From: Hirsutella rhossiliensis
Taxonomy: Eukaryota > Ascomycota > Sordariomycetes > Hypocreales > Ophiocordycipitaceae
Reading direction: 5' to 3'
Length of the DNA: 64,000 nt
Assembly (NCBI RefSeq): GCF_020360975.1
Contig: NW_025408677.1
Span: forward strand, 1,612,001 to 1,676,000
This document shows positions 25,761 through 39,300 of the stretch, piece after piece. Each line of letters starts with the position of its first letter. Position 1 is the stretch's first letter. A model generated the notes under the pieces. That model had not been told where the DNA came from. It worked only from the letters and a program-made list of their open reading frames with translations, and did no database searches. Position numbers and translations under genes: made by a program.

Positions 25761-26288
25761 TAATGCCCTCCCTTAAGCGCGGCGTAGCGCTACCTTATTA
25801 ATAGCTCCCGTATAATTAGGCCCGTGCCGCGGGCTCTTCCCTACCCTTTCCCGTTAATAGGGCCGGCCCTACTAGCCCTATTATCCCCGCGCCTATTAGC
25901 CTAGGCAGCCGGGACCTAGCTCTATACTCGTTAGCCGGCTAGCCGTTTAAATAAGGGCGTAACCTATTATATACGCCCTTAGGTAGCCGGCGGCTAGTCT
26001 AGACCTACGTAAGCCTTAGGTTGCCCGTCCCCTCTACCTTAGGTAGTATCCTCTACTAAGGGGTATATAAGGTAGTATCCCCCCTTTCCCCCTTCCCTTC
26101 CTTCTCTTCTTTCTTTAACTATAGTAGTAGTATTAATAGGTAAGTTCCGCTTTACCTAGGGCGTTAGTCCGTTCCTAGCTATATAGGCCGCTCTATTAAC
26201 GTATACTTATAGTAGTAGCGGTAGTAGTAATAATAGCCCTAATAATAATAATAACTCTAACTAGTAAGTTCTACGCTTTATAGAGCGG

Positions 26289-27185
26289 GAGGCCGTATTC
26301 TATCGTACTAACTTCCGCGATAGATATATCCGCTTCTCCCTCTCTTACCTCCTTTTTCTCGGAGCGTATAGAGTCGTTCGTCGACGCTATACTAGCCGCG
26401 GCCGACGACGACTCCGCCGCTACCGCCGCTTTTACTACGCTATTCGCTCTTACGTCGCCCCTTAGGGTAACGACGCCGTCCCCGCCGCTACCTATAACGC
26501 CCGGCCCCTTAGCCCCCGCCTTTATCTCCGCTACCCCCGTAAGTCCGTAGTTAGGTAAGCGTAATAGACGTTATCCGCTAACCTCCTATAGTATAAGCGC
26601 TAAGTATAGGCTAGCGCCGCCCGCTCGGCCCCCTATATACGTTATACGTCGTAGGAGCTCGACTACTCCGACTAGGCCGGGCGCCGCCGCGGCGGCAGCT
26701 GCTACTAGTATGCGCGAGCTAGCCGCGCCTATAAGGCGGCGCCTCCTATCCTACTCGCTACGGCGTCGGCTTAGAAGGCTAGCTCGTATAGGTAGGCGCG
26801 GGGGGCTACTAAGAAGCGCCTTACCGCCGCCGCCGCCGCCTACTATAACCTCCGCGCCCTTAAGCGATAGGGCCTTATACCTAAGTAAGTCCTACTCCTC
26901 TACTCCCCTATTTCCGCCTCTAACGCACCCGGCGCTAAGGATACTACCTTTATTGCCCTATCGGCGGTCCCTTTAGCCGTGCCCGCCTCCGCTACCGCCG
27001 CTACCCCTACCGCCGCCGCTAGCCGCCGCCCCTCTACCCCCGGAGCCGCCGCCGCCGCCGACTAGCTTATAGGCTTAGAGGGCCGCCTTAGCGCCTTAGA
27101 GACCCCTACCGCCGCTAATAAGAAGGAGGAGGCCGATAAGGACAACGATAATAAGAATAATAATAATAATAACGATAAGGAATAA
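26289..27185 (+). pseudogene. Antisense accessory ORF of Gypsy-2
   Basis: On the + strand, opposite to Gypsy-2 pol, one frame (codons starting at multiples of 3) runs from about 26289 to the stop at 27183-27185. It is interrupted only by TAG/TAA at RIP-compatible places and never by TGA. The encoded product is Arg/Ala-rich, with Ala/Pro low-complexity stretches near 26830 and 27000-27060. A helix-like segment LIGLEGRLSALETPTAANKK precedes an Asn/Lys/Asp tail from (AAT)n. The 5' limit is approximate. I do not recognise a family. The alternative is a separate nested element or chance frame in GC-rich DNA. Confidence 0.45.
27148..27182 (+). repeat. AAT-type trinucleotide microsatellite
   Basis: GATAATAAGAATAATAATAA-type run, in frame with the antisense ORF, where it codes an Asn-rich tail. 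Confidence 0.8.
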
Positions 27186-27199
27186 GCCTAGGTAGTTTA

Positions 27200-28529
27200 A
27201 AGGCTCCGCCCTATAATAAACGCTATTTTTATCTCTACTTATATTATTACGCTTATATTGCCTATATTACTATAACTGCCCCCTCCGCTATACTTACTTT
27301 ATAGTCCTAGCCCGGGCTACTATTAGTAGTCTACTAGTCCGTTATTCTCGTCTACCGTTCTAAATAAAGCTTTAAACTTATCGAGGGCTACGGTTCCCGT
27401 AAACTTACGTATAGGTTCTTATATAAGGTCGAGATACCTATGCTACTTAACGAGGACCTCCCGGCGTTTCCCCCTACTAACCTTTTTTTAGCGCGTAGCT
27501 TATATCTCTTTAACCTTAAACTTATCCTCTCCCTTTACCTCGATTATAGGCGGTTAAGCGTCTACTACTTCTTATCTAAGTAGCGGGTTAAAGGAGGCTC
27601 TATAAAGGAGGTCTACGTTAATCTTATTATAGACCCTTATTAAGAGACTATTAAGCTCTATAACTTATAGGCTAATAACCCTCTATACTATAAACTTCGC
27701 GTATAGCTAGTTAAGCTTCTTCTTTAGCTATACTAACCTATAATTATAGAGGTCTAGCTATACCTTATCTCTTACTATAAACCTATCTACTAGGGCCCTA
27801 GTCTTATTAGTATACCGCTCTTAATCTTATACCGCGGCGGCTATCGCGGATTAATAATAATCCGTAGTTTCTTATAGCTTTTATATAAACGTAGAGGCGC
27901 GGCCCTCCGGTAACGAATTACTATACTACTCTACTACTACGTCTACGGTAAAGGGAACTAGTAAGGGTAGTTCGAAGCTATATATTATAAAGAAAGGGGC
28001 TATCTTAATAGAGGTATATAGTTTACTATTTAACGTAAGTTAGGCCGCGGGGAGCTAACGGTCTTAGTCTACTTAGTTACGGGCTACGATAGCCTATAGG
28101 TAAGCTTATACTTCTTAGTTAACCCTCTTAGGCCCTCTATCGGTTTATAGGTAATATACTATACTAAGTAGCTATATAATCTAAAGTAGCTAGTATAGGT
28201 GCTACTAAAAGCAGCTAGTTTAATTCGATCCCCTATTACTTATAATAAAGGCTAGCTAGCTATATAAGCGGGCTTAGTACTATAGGAAGCGCTCTACGTA
28301 AGACTCTATATCTATAGATAGTATCGGCTTTAATATTATAAACTTACTAAGTTAGTCCTTAATTACCTATATATAGCGGTTACCGCCCTTTATAAGTAAG
28401 AGGTCCGTTATAAAGTCTATCTATATATACGTATAGAACTAGTCGGGTACCGGAAGCTACTTAAGTAGCCCTTTAAGCTACGCCCTCTAAATCTTAGTAC
28501 GGCCGTAGATATTATAGTTATAGAGGAAG
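27200..28529 (-). pseudogene. Gypsy-2 pol remnant, integrase part
   Basis: Minus-strand frame continuing the polyprotein from 36386 across the Gypsy-1 insertion. Near 28440-28340 it reads DFITDLLLIKGGNRY and further to a LSKF motif, the start of the retroviral integrase core (first catalytic Asp). TAA/TAG interrupt it. The lower end is approximate and no clear chromodomain was seen. Confidence 0.65.
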
Positions 28530-28979
28530 TATTACGACCACGGCTACTAGGCCGCTAACGGTCGACCGCGTTAAGTATATAACACGGTCTAACGGATAAA
28601 TAGTCGGCATGACTACCTAATAGATATAGGATCGAGGGGATCGTAGAGATCTAAGTAATCTAGGATTAATAGGATTACTACGCTCTATATAATCTAACGT
28701 TAGGGATTATAGCTAGGCCTATAATCTAAGGATAGTCTCTATAGGTATATATAGCTACCTACTTTTACTCTTTTAAGTAGATAGCTCTCTAGCTTTTAAT
28801 ATAGATCTTTATTACGATTCTATCTCTAATTTTAATTATTTAGTTATAGTTTATAGTCTACGACCTCTAACTTATTATTAACGTAATATACTTATTATTA
28901 CTTAGACCACGCCCTATTATATCTACTAATATAAACCCCTTAATAGGTTTATCCCTTAGGAATAATACTAGTCGTTATA
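28530..28979 (+). repeat. Gypsy-1 5' LTR (450-bp subfamily)
   Basis: Begins TATTACGACC and ends GTCGTTATA; the ends are inverted repeats (TGTTACGACC and GGTCGTTACA before RIP). It matches 35931-36380 in length and sequence. Confidence 0.92.
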
Positions 28980-29149
28980 TATTAAAAGCTCTTATTTAAT
29001 ATAATACCGCGTTACTTTAAGCAATATTATAACTATTAATATACCTATATAGTAAGCTAGATTAACTAACTCTAGAGCTACTATATCGCCTTAGGATATA
29101 ATGCGCGAGATTATTACCCTTCGATATAAGGTATAGTTACTTAGGAACG

Positions 29150-29960
29150 AAGGAGGCAATAGATAAGTTAGGGACCTTAAAGAAGTAGTTAAACTAAAGT
29201 AGCTAGGACTATTCGACGGTACTTATAGCACTCTTTAAGACTTTCTTACCTAACTTAAGGCCTACTACCGGTTCTACTTAATAAAACTTTTAAACCTAGT
29301 TAAAAAGGTACTCTACGTAGGAAATTATTTATCTAGAACGGTACTCGCTTAGTTTAGACTTATTATAAAGGACTATCTTAATAACTAACTAGTATAACGA
29401 AATAGCGAAACGGACGAAGTCTTTACTAGTTTCTAAGGATTTAAAGAAGCTATTACTAAGGTATTTAAAATAACTAACGAAGAACGAGAAGCTAAATAGA
29501 AACTTTAAGAACTTTAATAAAGGACCTTAGTATCGGACTATACTACTAAATTCCGTTAAGTTACCTTAAAACTTAAATAGGACGACGAACCCCTTATATT
29601 GCGATTCTACGACGGACTTAAGGAAGAAGTTAAGGACGAACTCTATAAAGAAGATCGACCTAATAGCCTCTTAAACGATATCGCTATAGTAGTACGAATC
29701 GACGATAGATAGTATACGCAACGCTAAGAAAAGAAATAAGGAAGAGGAAACTAAAACCCTTCCTATAGGAATAATTTTAACTAACGCGCTAACTATAAAA
29801 AGAAGCGCGAAACTCCTATTACCTACGCTTATATAACTAACCTAAGTAAGATAGATCTAGACGTAATATAGAAAAGTAAAGGAAAGTATTTTAACTATAG
29901 GAAATATAAATATTACTTTAAAGAATATAGATAACCTTATAAGGAGAAGAAAACCTACTA
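29150..29960 (+). pseudogene. Gypsy-1 gag remnant
   Basis: RIP-damaged gag frame ending in a zinc knuckle at 29887-29928. The spacing is that of C-X2-C-X4-H-X4-C, but all four ligand codons now read TAT (Tyr), exactly the result of TGT to TAT and CAT to TAT. The upstream part is charged and Arg/Glu-rich, as in retrotransposon gag. Start approximate. Confidence 0.7.
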
Positions 29961-30039
29961 GGTACTAGCCTTAGAAGGTAAGAAATACCTAAACGCTACT
30001 AATAAATAGGAACTAAAGTATAAACTCCTTAGTTAGACT

Positions 30040-31620
30040 ATATACTATAACGACGAATATATAGTATACTTAAGCGATAAGAATAGTACTAGATAGTTCC
30101 TAAAGCTACTAAAGAAGACCCTTATAATAATATAATAAAGGGATCCTAAAATATAGAAATAAGTTAAATTCGTAGAACCGGAATACCCTTATCTTAAAGG
30201 AGTCTCCTAAGACTAGATTAGGAAGAATAGTAAACGATTCTAAGAAAATATATAAAATAAAAATCGATAATAATAACGGGTAGTCTATAAATAATATAAT
30301 AAAGAAGATATAGATATAGCCCTTATAATTACGAAACTTAAATAACTACCTAAAGAGGAATAACGAAGTATTAACGATATAAGCTTTAAAGAATAAGAAA
30401 TACTTAGAGAAACGGAAGATAAGAACGAACTTATACTACTACCCTTACTACTAAGGGAGAATACTACGATTAAAGAACACGCTCTATACTTCGAAGAATT
30501 TAAAGAAATACTTAAAATTAGAACCTAATAAGCGCCTTAAATTCTTATAGAAAACTAATAAGCTATATTAATTCGATATTAACTAGTACTACGCGGAGGA
30601 GACTATACTATAGCTATCGCCGTAGTTAATACCCTTATAGCTCTATAACGAGAATAGTAACTATAAGGAGAATTTAAAGACGATCTATAAATACTACTTA
30701 CTTATAAGCACTATAAGTATATTTTATAGATATTATACGTCTACCTAGATTATATAATATACTTTTAGATAAAGGCACGATATAACGCCTTCCTAGTTAA
30801 GTTTAAGGGATAAGTACTTTCGAAACCCTACCTAAGTATAGAACTAAATTACTAGAAAATCGATTAACGCTACCTAGACGACTAAGTTATATTATTAGAA
30901 CCCGATTATAGCACGCTACTTAAATGCCGCGATAATTATAGTTTATTAACGAGATATCTTTCGGAGATATATAAAATCTATAAACACGCTAAAATAAAGG
31001 AATAGTATAACGCTACTCGCTTTAAGGTATCTAAACTATTAATCTTTTAAAGACTTATATAACGAATTAAATATAACGAAGAAGATTATAACGAATACGT
31101 ATACCTAAACTATAGAGTTTATAAATATAAAAAAGTATAAGTATAGTATAAACGATATAACGGTGCACTAAAAGATTACTAGTAATATATATAAAGGCTA
31201 TAAGCTATATTCGACTAAGGAAAAATTAATATAGACGAACTACGCGTAAAATAGAAAGATATAAAACGAAAACTTAATCTTTAGTATAAAAACGAATAGA
31301 ATTATAAAGCATAGTACGCAATTAACTATAAAGTAGTATAATATAAACGATATAGCGTTAAGAAATAAGAAATCTTCGATTAGCTATAAGAAATTAGTCT
31401 TTTAAGCCCTAATACGATACTACGCGATAAAAATATAAAGAAATAATATTAATAATAAATCGAAGAAGAATACCTAAATAAAACGAATAAGGACTAAGTA
31501 AAAAACGAGGTACGCTATCTATAAAAGGGCTATAGACTAGCACGATATAATAAGATCTAAGGACCCTATATATAGTAATAGTAAGCTATAGTAACTAAAT
31601 AGTATTAGATATCTAAATCG
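30040..31620 (+). pseudogene. Gypsy-1 block between gag knuckle and protease, coiled-coil-like
   Basis: A stretch of about 1.5 kb, conserved between this copy and copy A (935-2440), that reads as one RIP-interrupted frame. Read with the RIP stops as Gln/Trp it is very rich in Lys, Tyr, Gln, Glu and Leu with heptad-like spacing, especially near 31080-31480. I do not recognise a domain. Elements of this class usually have protease soon after the knuckle, so the block is extra. Confidence 0.45.
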
Positions 31621-31639
31621 CGGGATATTACGTATATAT

Positions 31640-34600
31640 ACTTCTAGATTACGGCGCGATAGGTAATTACGTTTTACCTAAAGTCGTTAATCGTTACCGA
31701 CTTATATAGAGATATAAGATAGATTTATATAAACTTATAAATATTAAAGGAGAGGCCTTTAACTATAATAATAGAATTATTAATATAAAGATTAATTACC
31801 TCGATATTAATATCTAGGGCTACGATAAATAAGTTAACTTTAATATTATAGATATTAGAGAATACGACCTTATATTAGTGCTTCTATAGCTATAGGAGAG
31901 CAACCTACTAATTAACTAAAAAACTAGCTAGCTATATTAAAATAAAGATATAAGTTTCTAGGACTAGTAGATTTAGAAGAAAGTAAAATTTTATAATAAT
32001 TTAGCTACTAAATAAGATAAAAGGGATAACCGTTTAAGTAAATTATTATAGGCTTTAGCGATATAAACGAAAATAGTAACTAAACTAGCGGATATAATAA
32101 AATCGACTAATAAGACCTACGTACTAACTAATACGGCTATATAACCTAGCATCCGATATAAATAGAATAAAGGATATAATATAAAGATCTAAAGAGTTAT
32201 TACTACTTTAAGGAAAGACCTTAAATAAATTAATAAAGAGCTTAAGTTAAGAGAAACTAGCTCTTAAAAGAAAGAATAAAGCCTATAAAATAGAATAAAG
32301 AATATCCCTTAGAAATACCGGAAATATAATAAACTCTTTAAGGAAGAACTTAAGATAGGGTTACTTAAATATAGCTAATAGGACCACGAAATTTATTTTA
32401 AGGATAGAATAACGCCGACGTTCTATAAGATCTATAACCTAAACGAAAAGCAACTATAAACGCTACGCGACTACCTCGATAAGAATCTATAAAAGGGATA
32501 TATATAAACGTTAATATCTAAAGTAGGCTACCTAGTTATATTTATTTTAAAGAAAAACGGCAAACTATAACTAGTTATCGACTATAAACGCTTAAACGAT
32601 ATTATAATAAAGGACCGAATACTATTACCGCTTATATTAGAACTACGAGATCGACTATATAGTAAAAAATAGTTTATAGCCCTTAACCTTAAAAGCGCCT
32701 ATAACTTAATATATATAAAAAAGGGATATAAATAGATAATAACCTTTAAAACGAAATTTAGACTATTCGAATATCTAGTAATACTATTTAAACTTATAAA
32801 TATACTAGCTACCTTTTAATAGATAATTAATAATATCCTATACGAATACTTAGATATCTTTATAGTAGTATACCTAGATAATATCTTAATCTTCTTAGAC
32901 ACCCTAGAAGAATATAAGGAACACGTTTATAAGGTACTCTATATACTTTAGAATATAAAGTTACTAGTTAAACTAAAGAAAAGTAAGTTCTATATATAAG
33001 AAGTAGACTTCCTTAGATATACGATCTTACTAAGAGAGATATAAATATAATAAGATAAGATTAACTTAGTTAAAGAATAGCTAACGCTAAAGAACGTTAA
33101 GGACGTATAAAGCTTCCTAGGATTTATAAATTACTACTAACGATTTATTAAAGACTTTAGAAAGATTATAGTACTACTATACGACTTAATAAAAAAGGAA
33201 AAAGAATTTATATAGGACGATAAAGCTAATAAAGCTTTCGAATATATTAAAACTATAATTATATAAGAACTAGTCTTAACTACCTTTAATCTAAAACGAT
33301 AAATCGAACTTAAAACTAATATATTAGACTTTACTCTAAGAGTATAAATTAGATAAAAAGATAATAAAGAAAGACTACGACTAATTATATTTTATTTAAA
33401 AAACCTATATAGCGTAGAACTTAATTACCCTATCTACGATAAAGAACTCCTTATAATTATTTAAGCTTTTAAGGAATTTCGATACTACCTTCTTAGAAGT
33501 AAGTATAAAGTTAAGGTCTATATAGATTATAAGAATATCTTATACTTTATAATAATATAATAGTTAAATAGACGATAGATCTAATAGGCTAAATACTTAT
33601 TAAAGTTTAACTATAAAATAATCTATAAAAAAGGAATAGAAAACGGTCGAGCTAATACCCTTAGTCGACGAAGTAACTACGATATAAGGGCACCTATAGC
33701 GAAAGGATAGCTCTTAGAAATCAACGAAAATAAGAACTACTAGTAACGATAGCTAAATATAATATTTAAAGTATAACCTAACGACTTAATATACTAAAAG
33801 ATCCTAAAATAAATAAAAGAATATAAAGCACTAAAGGGATATAATATAGAATATTTAGAAGTTCTAATATATAAGAATAAAATCTAGATATTACTAAAAT
33901 TATAAGATAAAGTTATATAAGATATATATAAATATCTAATATATAGATACTAAGGAATCTAAAGAATAATAGAATAGATTAGACGATAATATAACTTCCT
34001 ATAGCTTAAGGAAGTAGTACGATAAGTTATTAAAGAATATAAACTTTACGTATAAAGTAAAGCTAAACGATATAAACTATACGGAGAATTATAACCGCTA
34101 CTAGTACTAGAGAAACCATAGGATTCGATAGCTTTTAATTATATTATAAAGCTACTACCGTTAAAAGAACCTATAACTAACGTTAAATATAATAGTATAT
34201 TCGTTATTACTAATAGACTAACGAAGTATAGGTACTTCTTACCGTATAAAGAAGTAAGTAATATAAAAGAGCTAGTATATATATTCCTACGAACTATTAT
34301 TAGTAATTATAAACTACTAAACGAGATTATCTTTAATAAAGGAAGTACGTTTATAGCTAAGTTTTAGTAAGCTCTTATAATATAATTAGGGACGAAATAT
34401 AAGCTTAGTATAGCTTATTACCTATAAATAGATAGATAAATAGAACGACTTAACTAAACGCTTAAATAATATTTACGATACTATATTAGCTACGAATAAA
34501 ACAATTAAGTTAAATAGCTACTAATAGCGTAACTAGCTTATAATAGCTTAGTTATAGAAATAACTAAGCTCTTACTAGTATACGCTAATTATAGATATAA

Positions 34601-35125
34601 CCTAGAAGTATTTAAGGTTACCTAATAAGGACTATAAGCGGAACGAGCGATACTATAAGTAGATTAGCTATAAAAATTATATAAAGAAATATAATAAGAA
34701 CTTTAATTTGTTAGAGAACGAATATCTACTTACTATAATCGGAAAAGATTATAGGGACTAATCTTTCGAGAGGGAGATATAGTCTACCTTATACGACGAA
34801 ATATTAAAATAAAACAACTAAGTAATAAATTAGATTTTAAGAAACTTAGACTATTTAAGGTTAAGAAAACTATTTTAAAAGTTAACTACGAACTTTCGCT
34901 ACTAATAATAATACGGATATACCTAATATTTTATATCTTATTATTAGAACTAGCGCTATAAAACGCTAAACTATAGGAAAAAATTAAAGTTAATAACGAT
35001 TAAGAATATAAAGTAGAATAAATACTAGATATAAGAGAATAAGGTTAGTAATAAGAATACCTTATTAAGTAAAAGGGATATAGACTAGAGGAAAATACCT
35101 AGGAACTACTTAAGTACTTAACTTA
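31640..35125 (+). pseudogene. Gypsy-1 pol remnant (PR-RT-RH-IN-chromodomain)
   Basis: Retropepsin reads LLDYGAIGNY with D-x-G-A at 31647-31658 (Cys or Ser changed to Tyr). RT has LVIDYKRLNDIIIKD near 32570-32615 and active site YLDN at 32871-32882 (YLDD with GAT to AAT). Integrase has the region YNSIFVITNRLTKY near 34190-34230 and LGTKYKLSIAYYL near 34390. The C-terminal chromodomain near 35049-35120 reads EYLIK-x-KGY-x-LEENT with Trp codons as TAA/TAG. The frame is complete apart from RIP stops and lost starts. Confidence 0.85.
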
Positions 35126-35930
35126 CTACGGCTCTCTACTTCGATAATTTTACTAGAAGGTTTAGGAGGGATTAAAGGACTAAGATCTATAAACTCCTCG
35201 CTAATACTAAATAAGGACTAATTCGCCTTATTAGGAATACCTAATAATTATAAATTATTTACTACCTAATACTTATATATATCGAGCGTAGGTAAAACGC
35301 TATCCTCGGTATCTACTTCTTAGATACTATAACGAAATAACTTAGAACTCTTTTCCTTTATACGATTCTAAATCTTCTAGATATAAGCTAAACAATTAAC
35401 GGCGATAGATATTTACGACTAAAGGTTCGTAAGCTATGCCTAAAGCTCTAATAAGGCTTCTCTAGCTTCCTCCTCTTTAAAATATAGCCTACGCTACTCC
35501 GCTAATAATTTAGTTACTAAAAGAAATACGTTAGCTACTATATATAGAAAGAATTAGAAAATACTTATAAGAAGAGGCTACTAAAATACTATTATAATAG
35601 GGACGACTACTAGTAATATAATTATTATAGCGCGAAGAATTTTCAGCTATCCGATAATTTATCTTCTTTACCTTAAAGTATCGAGTATATAGTATATCGG
35701 TAGGATCTCTACTTAAGTCGATATATTTAGTAAGAGTAGCGCGCTTAGAGGCTTTTTAGGAACGATTTTTTAGTATACGACTAGACATACTATTAGTAGT
35801 ATATCCTAAAAGGATAAAGAAATAAAGAACGATATACTTATATACGACGTAATAAGGGTATATTTATATATAGCGGCTAAGGTAGCTATAGTATGTCTTA
35901 TAGATAAGACTAAAAGGAGGGGAGATATTA

Positions 35931-36380
35931 TATTATAACTATAGCTACTAGGCCGCTAACGGTCGACCGCGTTAAGTACGTAATATAGTCTAATAGATAA
36001 ATAGTCGGTACGACTATCTAATAGATATAGGATTAAGGGGATCGTAGAGATCTAAGTAATCTAGGATTAATAGGATTACTACGCTTTATACGATCTAACG
36101 TTAGGGATTATAGCTAGGCCTATAATCTAAGGACAGTCTCTATAGGTATATATAGCTACTTACTTTTACTCCTTTAAGTAGATAGCTCTCTAGCTTTTAA
36201 TATAGATCTTTATTATAATTCTATCTCTAATTCTAATTATCTAGTTATAGTCTACGGTCTATAACCTCTAACTTATTACTAACGTAATATACTTATTATT
36301 GCTTAGACTACGCCCTATTATATCTACTAATATAAACCCCTCGATAGGTTTATCCCTTAGGAATAACACCGGTCGTTATA
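35931..36380 (+). repeat. Gypsy-1 3' LTR
   Basis: 450 bp, preceded by the purine tract AAAAGGAGGGGAGA at about 35911-35925. It begins TATTATAACT and ends CCGGTCGTTATA. Confidence 0.92.
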
Positions 36381-36385
36381 GGAAG

Positions 36386-39300
36386 CGGTAAACGTAGTAC
36401 TATAAGAGGGGCTAGTAGAAATCCCTCGCGAGGCCTACTACTATGCCCTGCCTACCTAGGTAGCCTATAATACTAGAGTTATAAATAAGCTAGACTAGCC
36501 TCCCTTAGAGCTCGTTCCGTTCGTTTAGCTCCGGCGGTCTATCCTTCTCCCTAGCTTCTATAGTATACGGCGCGCCTAGCACCTATAGTCTCCCCCGCTA
36601 ACGTAGGTGCCCCTATAGGTCGATATAATAGTTAGCTACTTATACCTTTAGCTTTAGCTTTAGATCGAGGCGTCGAGCGCCGGACTTAATAGCGCGGCGC
36701 ACGCTCTTATAGGTATAGTCTAGAGATAATATCCTATCCTATAAGCGCTAGAGGACCTTATTATAAAATACCCGCGCCGTACGCGCCCCTAGGCCGGTCT
36801 ATCCCTCCTCGCTAGGCCGAGGTAAAGGTATAAGGGAAGGCTTATCCGTTAGCGCCGCGCCTTCCTTTACTAGGGAAGCTCCTATATAAGTTTATAGCGC
36901 TTCTTATAGGATAAGCTATAGATCCCGGGCCTCGATATCCGCTCCCGTCGGCCGGTCTTAATCCCTCTAAGAAAGCGTATCTAGGACTACGGAGTCCCGC
37001 TCTAGCCGGTACTTAATCGAGAAGTTAAAGCGGAAGAGATACTCCGCCTAGCGGGCTTACCGCTCCGAGAGGTGCTAGTAAGTTATAAAGTACTTAAGGT
37101 TCCTATAGTCTATCTTAAGGTATATAAGTAAAAGCGGAATTTTAGGAAATCAAGGAATTATATAAGACTACGTAATAGAGGGGAAGAAGGAGTATAAGGT
37201 AGGATTTTTAACGGAATTTATTAGTAGTATATTAGTATATAGAAGAGGTATTAAAGTTAATAATTCTATCTCTATCTACTAGCGGACATACTGTCTTATA
37301 TAGATAATTATAGCTAAATAGAAGAACCTTTTAGGACTAGATTTAGGCTGCTATATAGCCCTAAGACTAGGGAATTCTATAATACCTCGAGTAAATCTAA
37401 AAGTGTCTTAGTTCCTTTAATATTCGTGTTTAAAGGAGGTTAGTCGTGCCGGTGTTCTTAAGAGGTCTTAGCTAGTATTCTAAGCTAGCTCTATTCCTTC
37501 GATTCTTAATTATATAATAACCGGTAACCCGTTTAATATATAATAATATATAAAATAACGAGCGATTCTTACTCTATAAGATAAGGTTTTATCTATAATT
37601 AATATACTACTTATTAGCTTATATAATCGGGAGAGTATATTATAGCTGCTTTATTTATAGTAGGAATACCGTTCCTTATAGTCTATAAGAACCTCGAAGC
37701 TCTTATAGCTCCGGAGCTCTGCTTACTATTGCTCGAGGCAGCTAATAATCGCTAGTATCTCCTTATCGTAAATAGCGTAATTCCGCTCTACTAAGGTTAG
37801 CTTATAGGAGTAGAACGCTACCGGTTGCTTCTGCCCGTTTACCTCCTAGGAGAGCGTTCCTCTAAGTACCTAGCCGCTATAGTCCGCTTTAACTAATATA
37901 GACCGGTCGAAGTCCTACTAGAGTAGTACTAGGGCTTAAGAGAATAGGTCCTTAAGCATACGGAACGCTCCTTCCTATATAGGCCCTTAGCGAAAAGCGG
38001 TCTGCTTCTTAGTAATCTCGTTTAAGGGTATTATAATATAAGAGAAGCCCTTAATAAATATCCTATAATAGTTCGCGAACTTAAGGAAGCTCTATACGCC
38101 TATCTATATAGTTAGGGCAGCCTAGTCCTAAATCGCCTAGATCTTTATAGGATCCGCCTATATACCTACGCCGGCGTAGATAATAAAGCCTAGGTACTTA
38201 ACCCTCTTAACCCCGAATTCGTACTTATCTAGGTTAAGGTAGAGCCTATAAAGTTAGAGGCGCTCTAGGACCCTTTATACTTTCTATATATAGTCCTTAT
38301 AGGAGCCGCTTATATAGATAAGGATATTATCTATATATATAAAGGCGAACTTATTAAGGAAGTCCCGAAGTACGTTATTAATATAACGCTAGAAGGTAGC
38401 GGGCGCTCCTAAGAGGCTAAAGGGCGTTATAAGCTACTTAAATAAGCTATAGCGTATATAGAACGCTATCTTCTACTTATTACCCTTTAAGATCTATACC
38501 TTATAGAACGCCTATTTTATATCTAGCTTTATAAACTACTTTGCCTTTAAAAGGTAATAGAGCGTATCCGAGATTAAGGGTAAGGGGTAGCGGTCTAGCC
38601 TTATAATTACGTTTAGAGCCCTATAGTTATAATAAAACTATATCCCGCCCCTTAGTTTACGTATAAATAAGACTAGCGCTCTTACTTTAGAGCTACTTAC
38701 TTAAATAAAACCCTTATCTAAGAGGTCCCTTAGCGTCTTCTTTAGTACTAGTAGCTCCGCGTATAATATACTATATAGCGGTCTAAATAGTATAGGTAGT
38801 TCCTACCCCTTTTTATTAGTATAGAGTACGATCTTATAGTCTACCCCCAGCTTATATAGGTTAAGCTTATCCGCTTCCTAGGACTTGAATAGCGGTAGGA
38901 GGTCGTAAAAGCGCTCCGGTATTTACTACTATAGCTTAGAGGGCGACTTTAGCTTCTTTGCCTAGAGGGCCTTATCGATATCTACTAAGCTAACTATATA
39001 GACCGCTGCGTTAGCCGCTGCCTAGCCTTCCTCCCTCTCTAACTATCGTATAGTTCCTATAAAGATAGAGGCAAGGACTTCTTATATTAAGTATAAAGCT
39101 CGCACGCTTAGTCCTACGCCTATAGAACTATTATTATAGTAGACCTACCGTTACGTAGGCCTAAACTATAGCTTCTTTTAGTATAGAACCGAGTATAACT
39201 CTATATATAATAACTAGGGTTTCCTAAGGATTAAGGGAAACTCTAGTTAGGGGATTATATAGGCTACGATAAGCTTATAGTAACCGTCGACCTCTATAGC

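Larger units (their letters stand above)
28530..36380 (+). mobile_element. Gypsy-1, complete copy (chromovirus-type LTR retrotransposon)
   Basis: 7,851 bp between two 450-bp LTRs, with TSD GGAAG (28525-28529 and 36381-36385), inserted in Gypsy-2 integrase. Order: gag knuckle (29887-29928), a coding-like block of about 1.5 kb, retropepsin (31647), RT (32871), RNase H, integrase (about 34120-34500), chromodomain (about 35049-35120), purine tract, LTR. It is the youngest element of this nest and keeps more CpG than copies A and F, but RIP has closed every frame. Confidence 0.92.

Noticed and set aside
26710..26976. 88-codon ATG-started frame rich in Arg, Leu and Pro
   Set aside because: It is in a different frame from the longer RIP-interrupted antisense ORF and is open only because of GC-rich low complexity.
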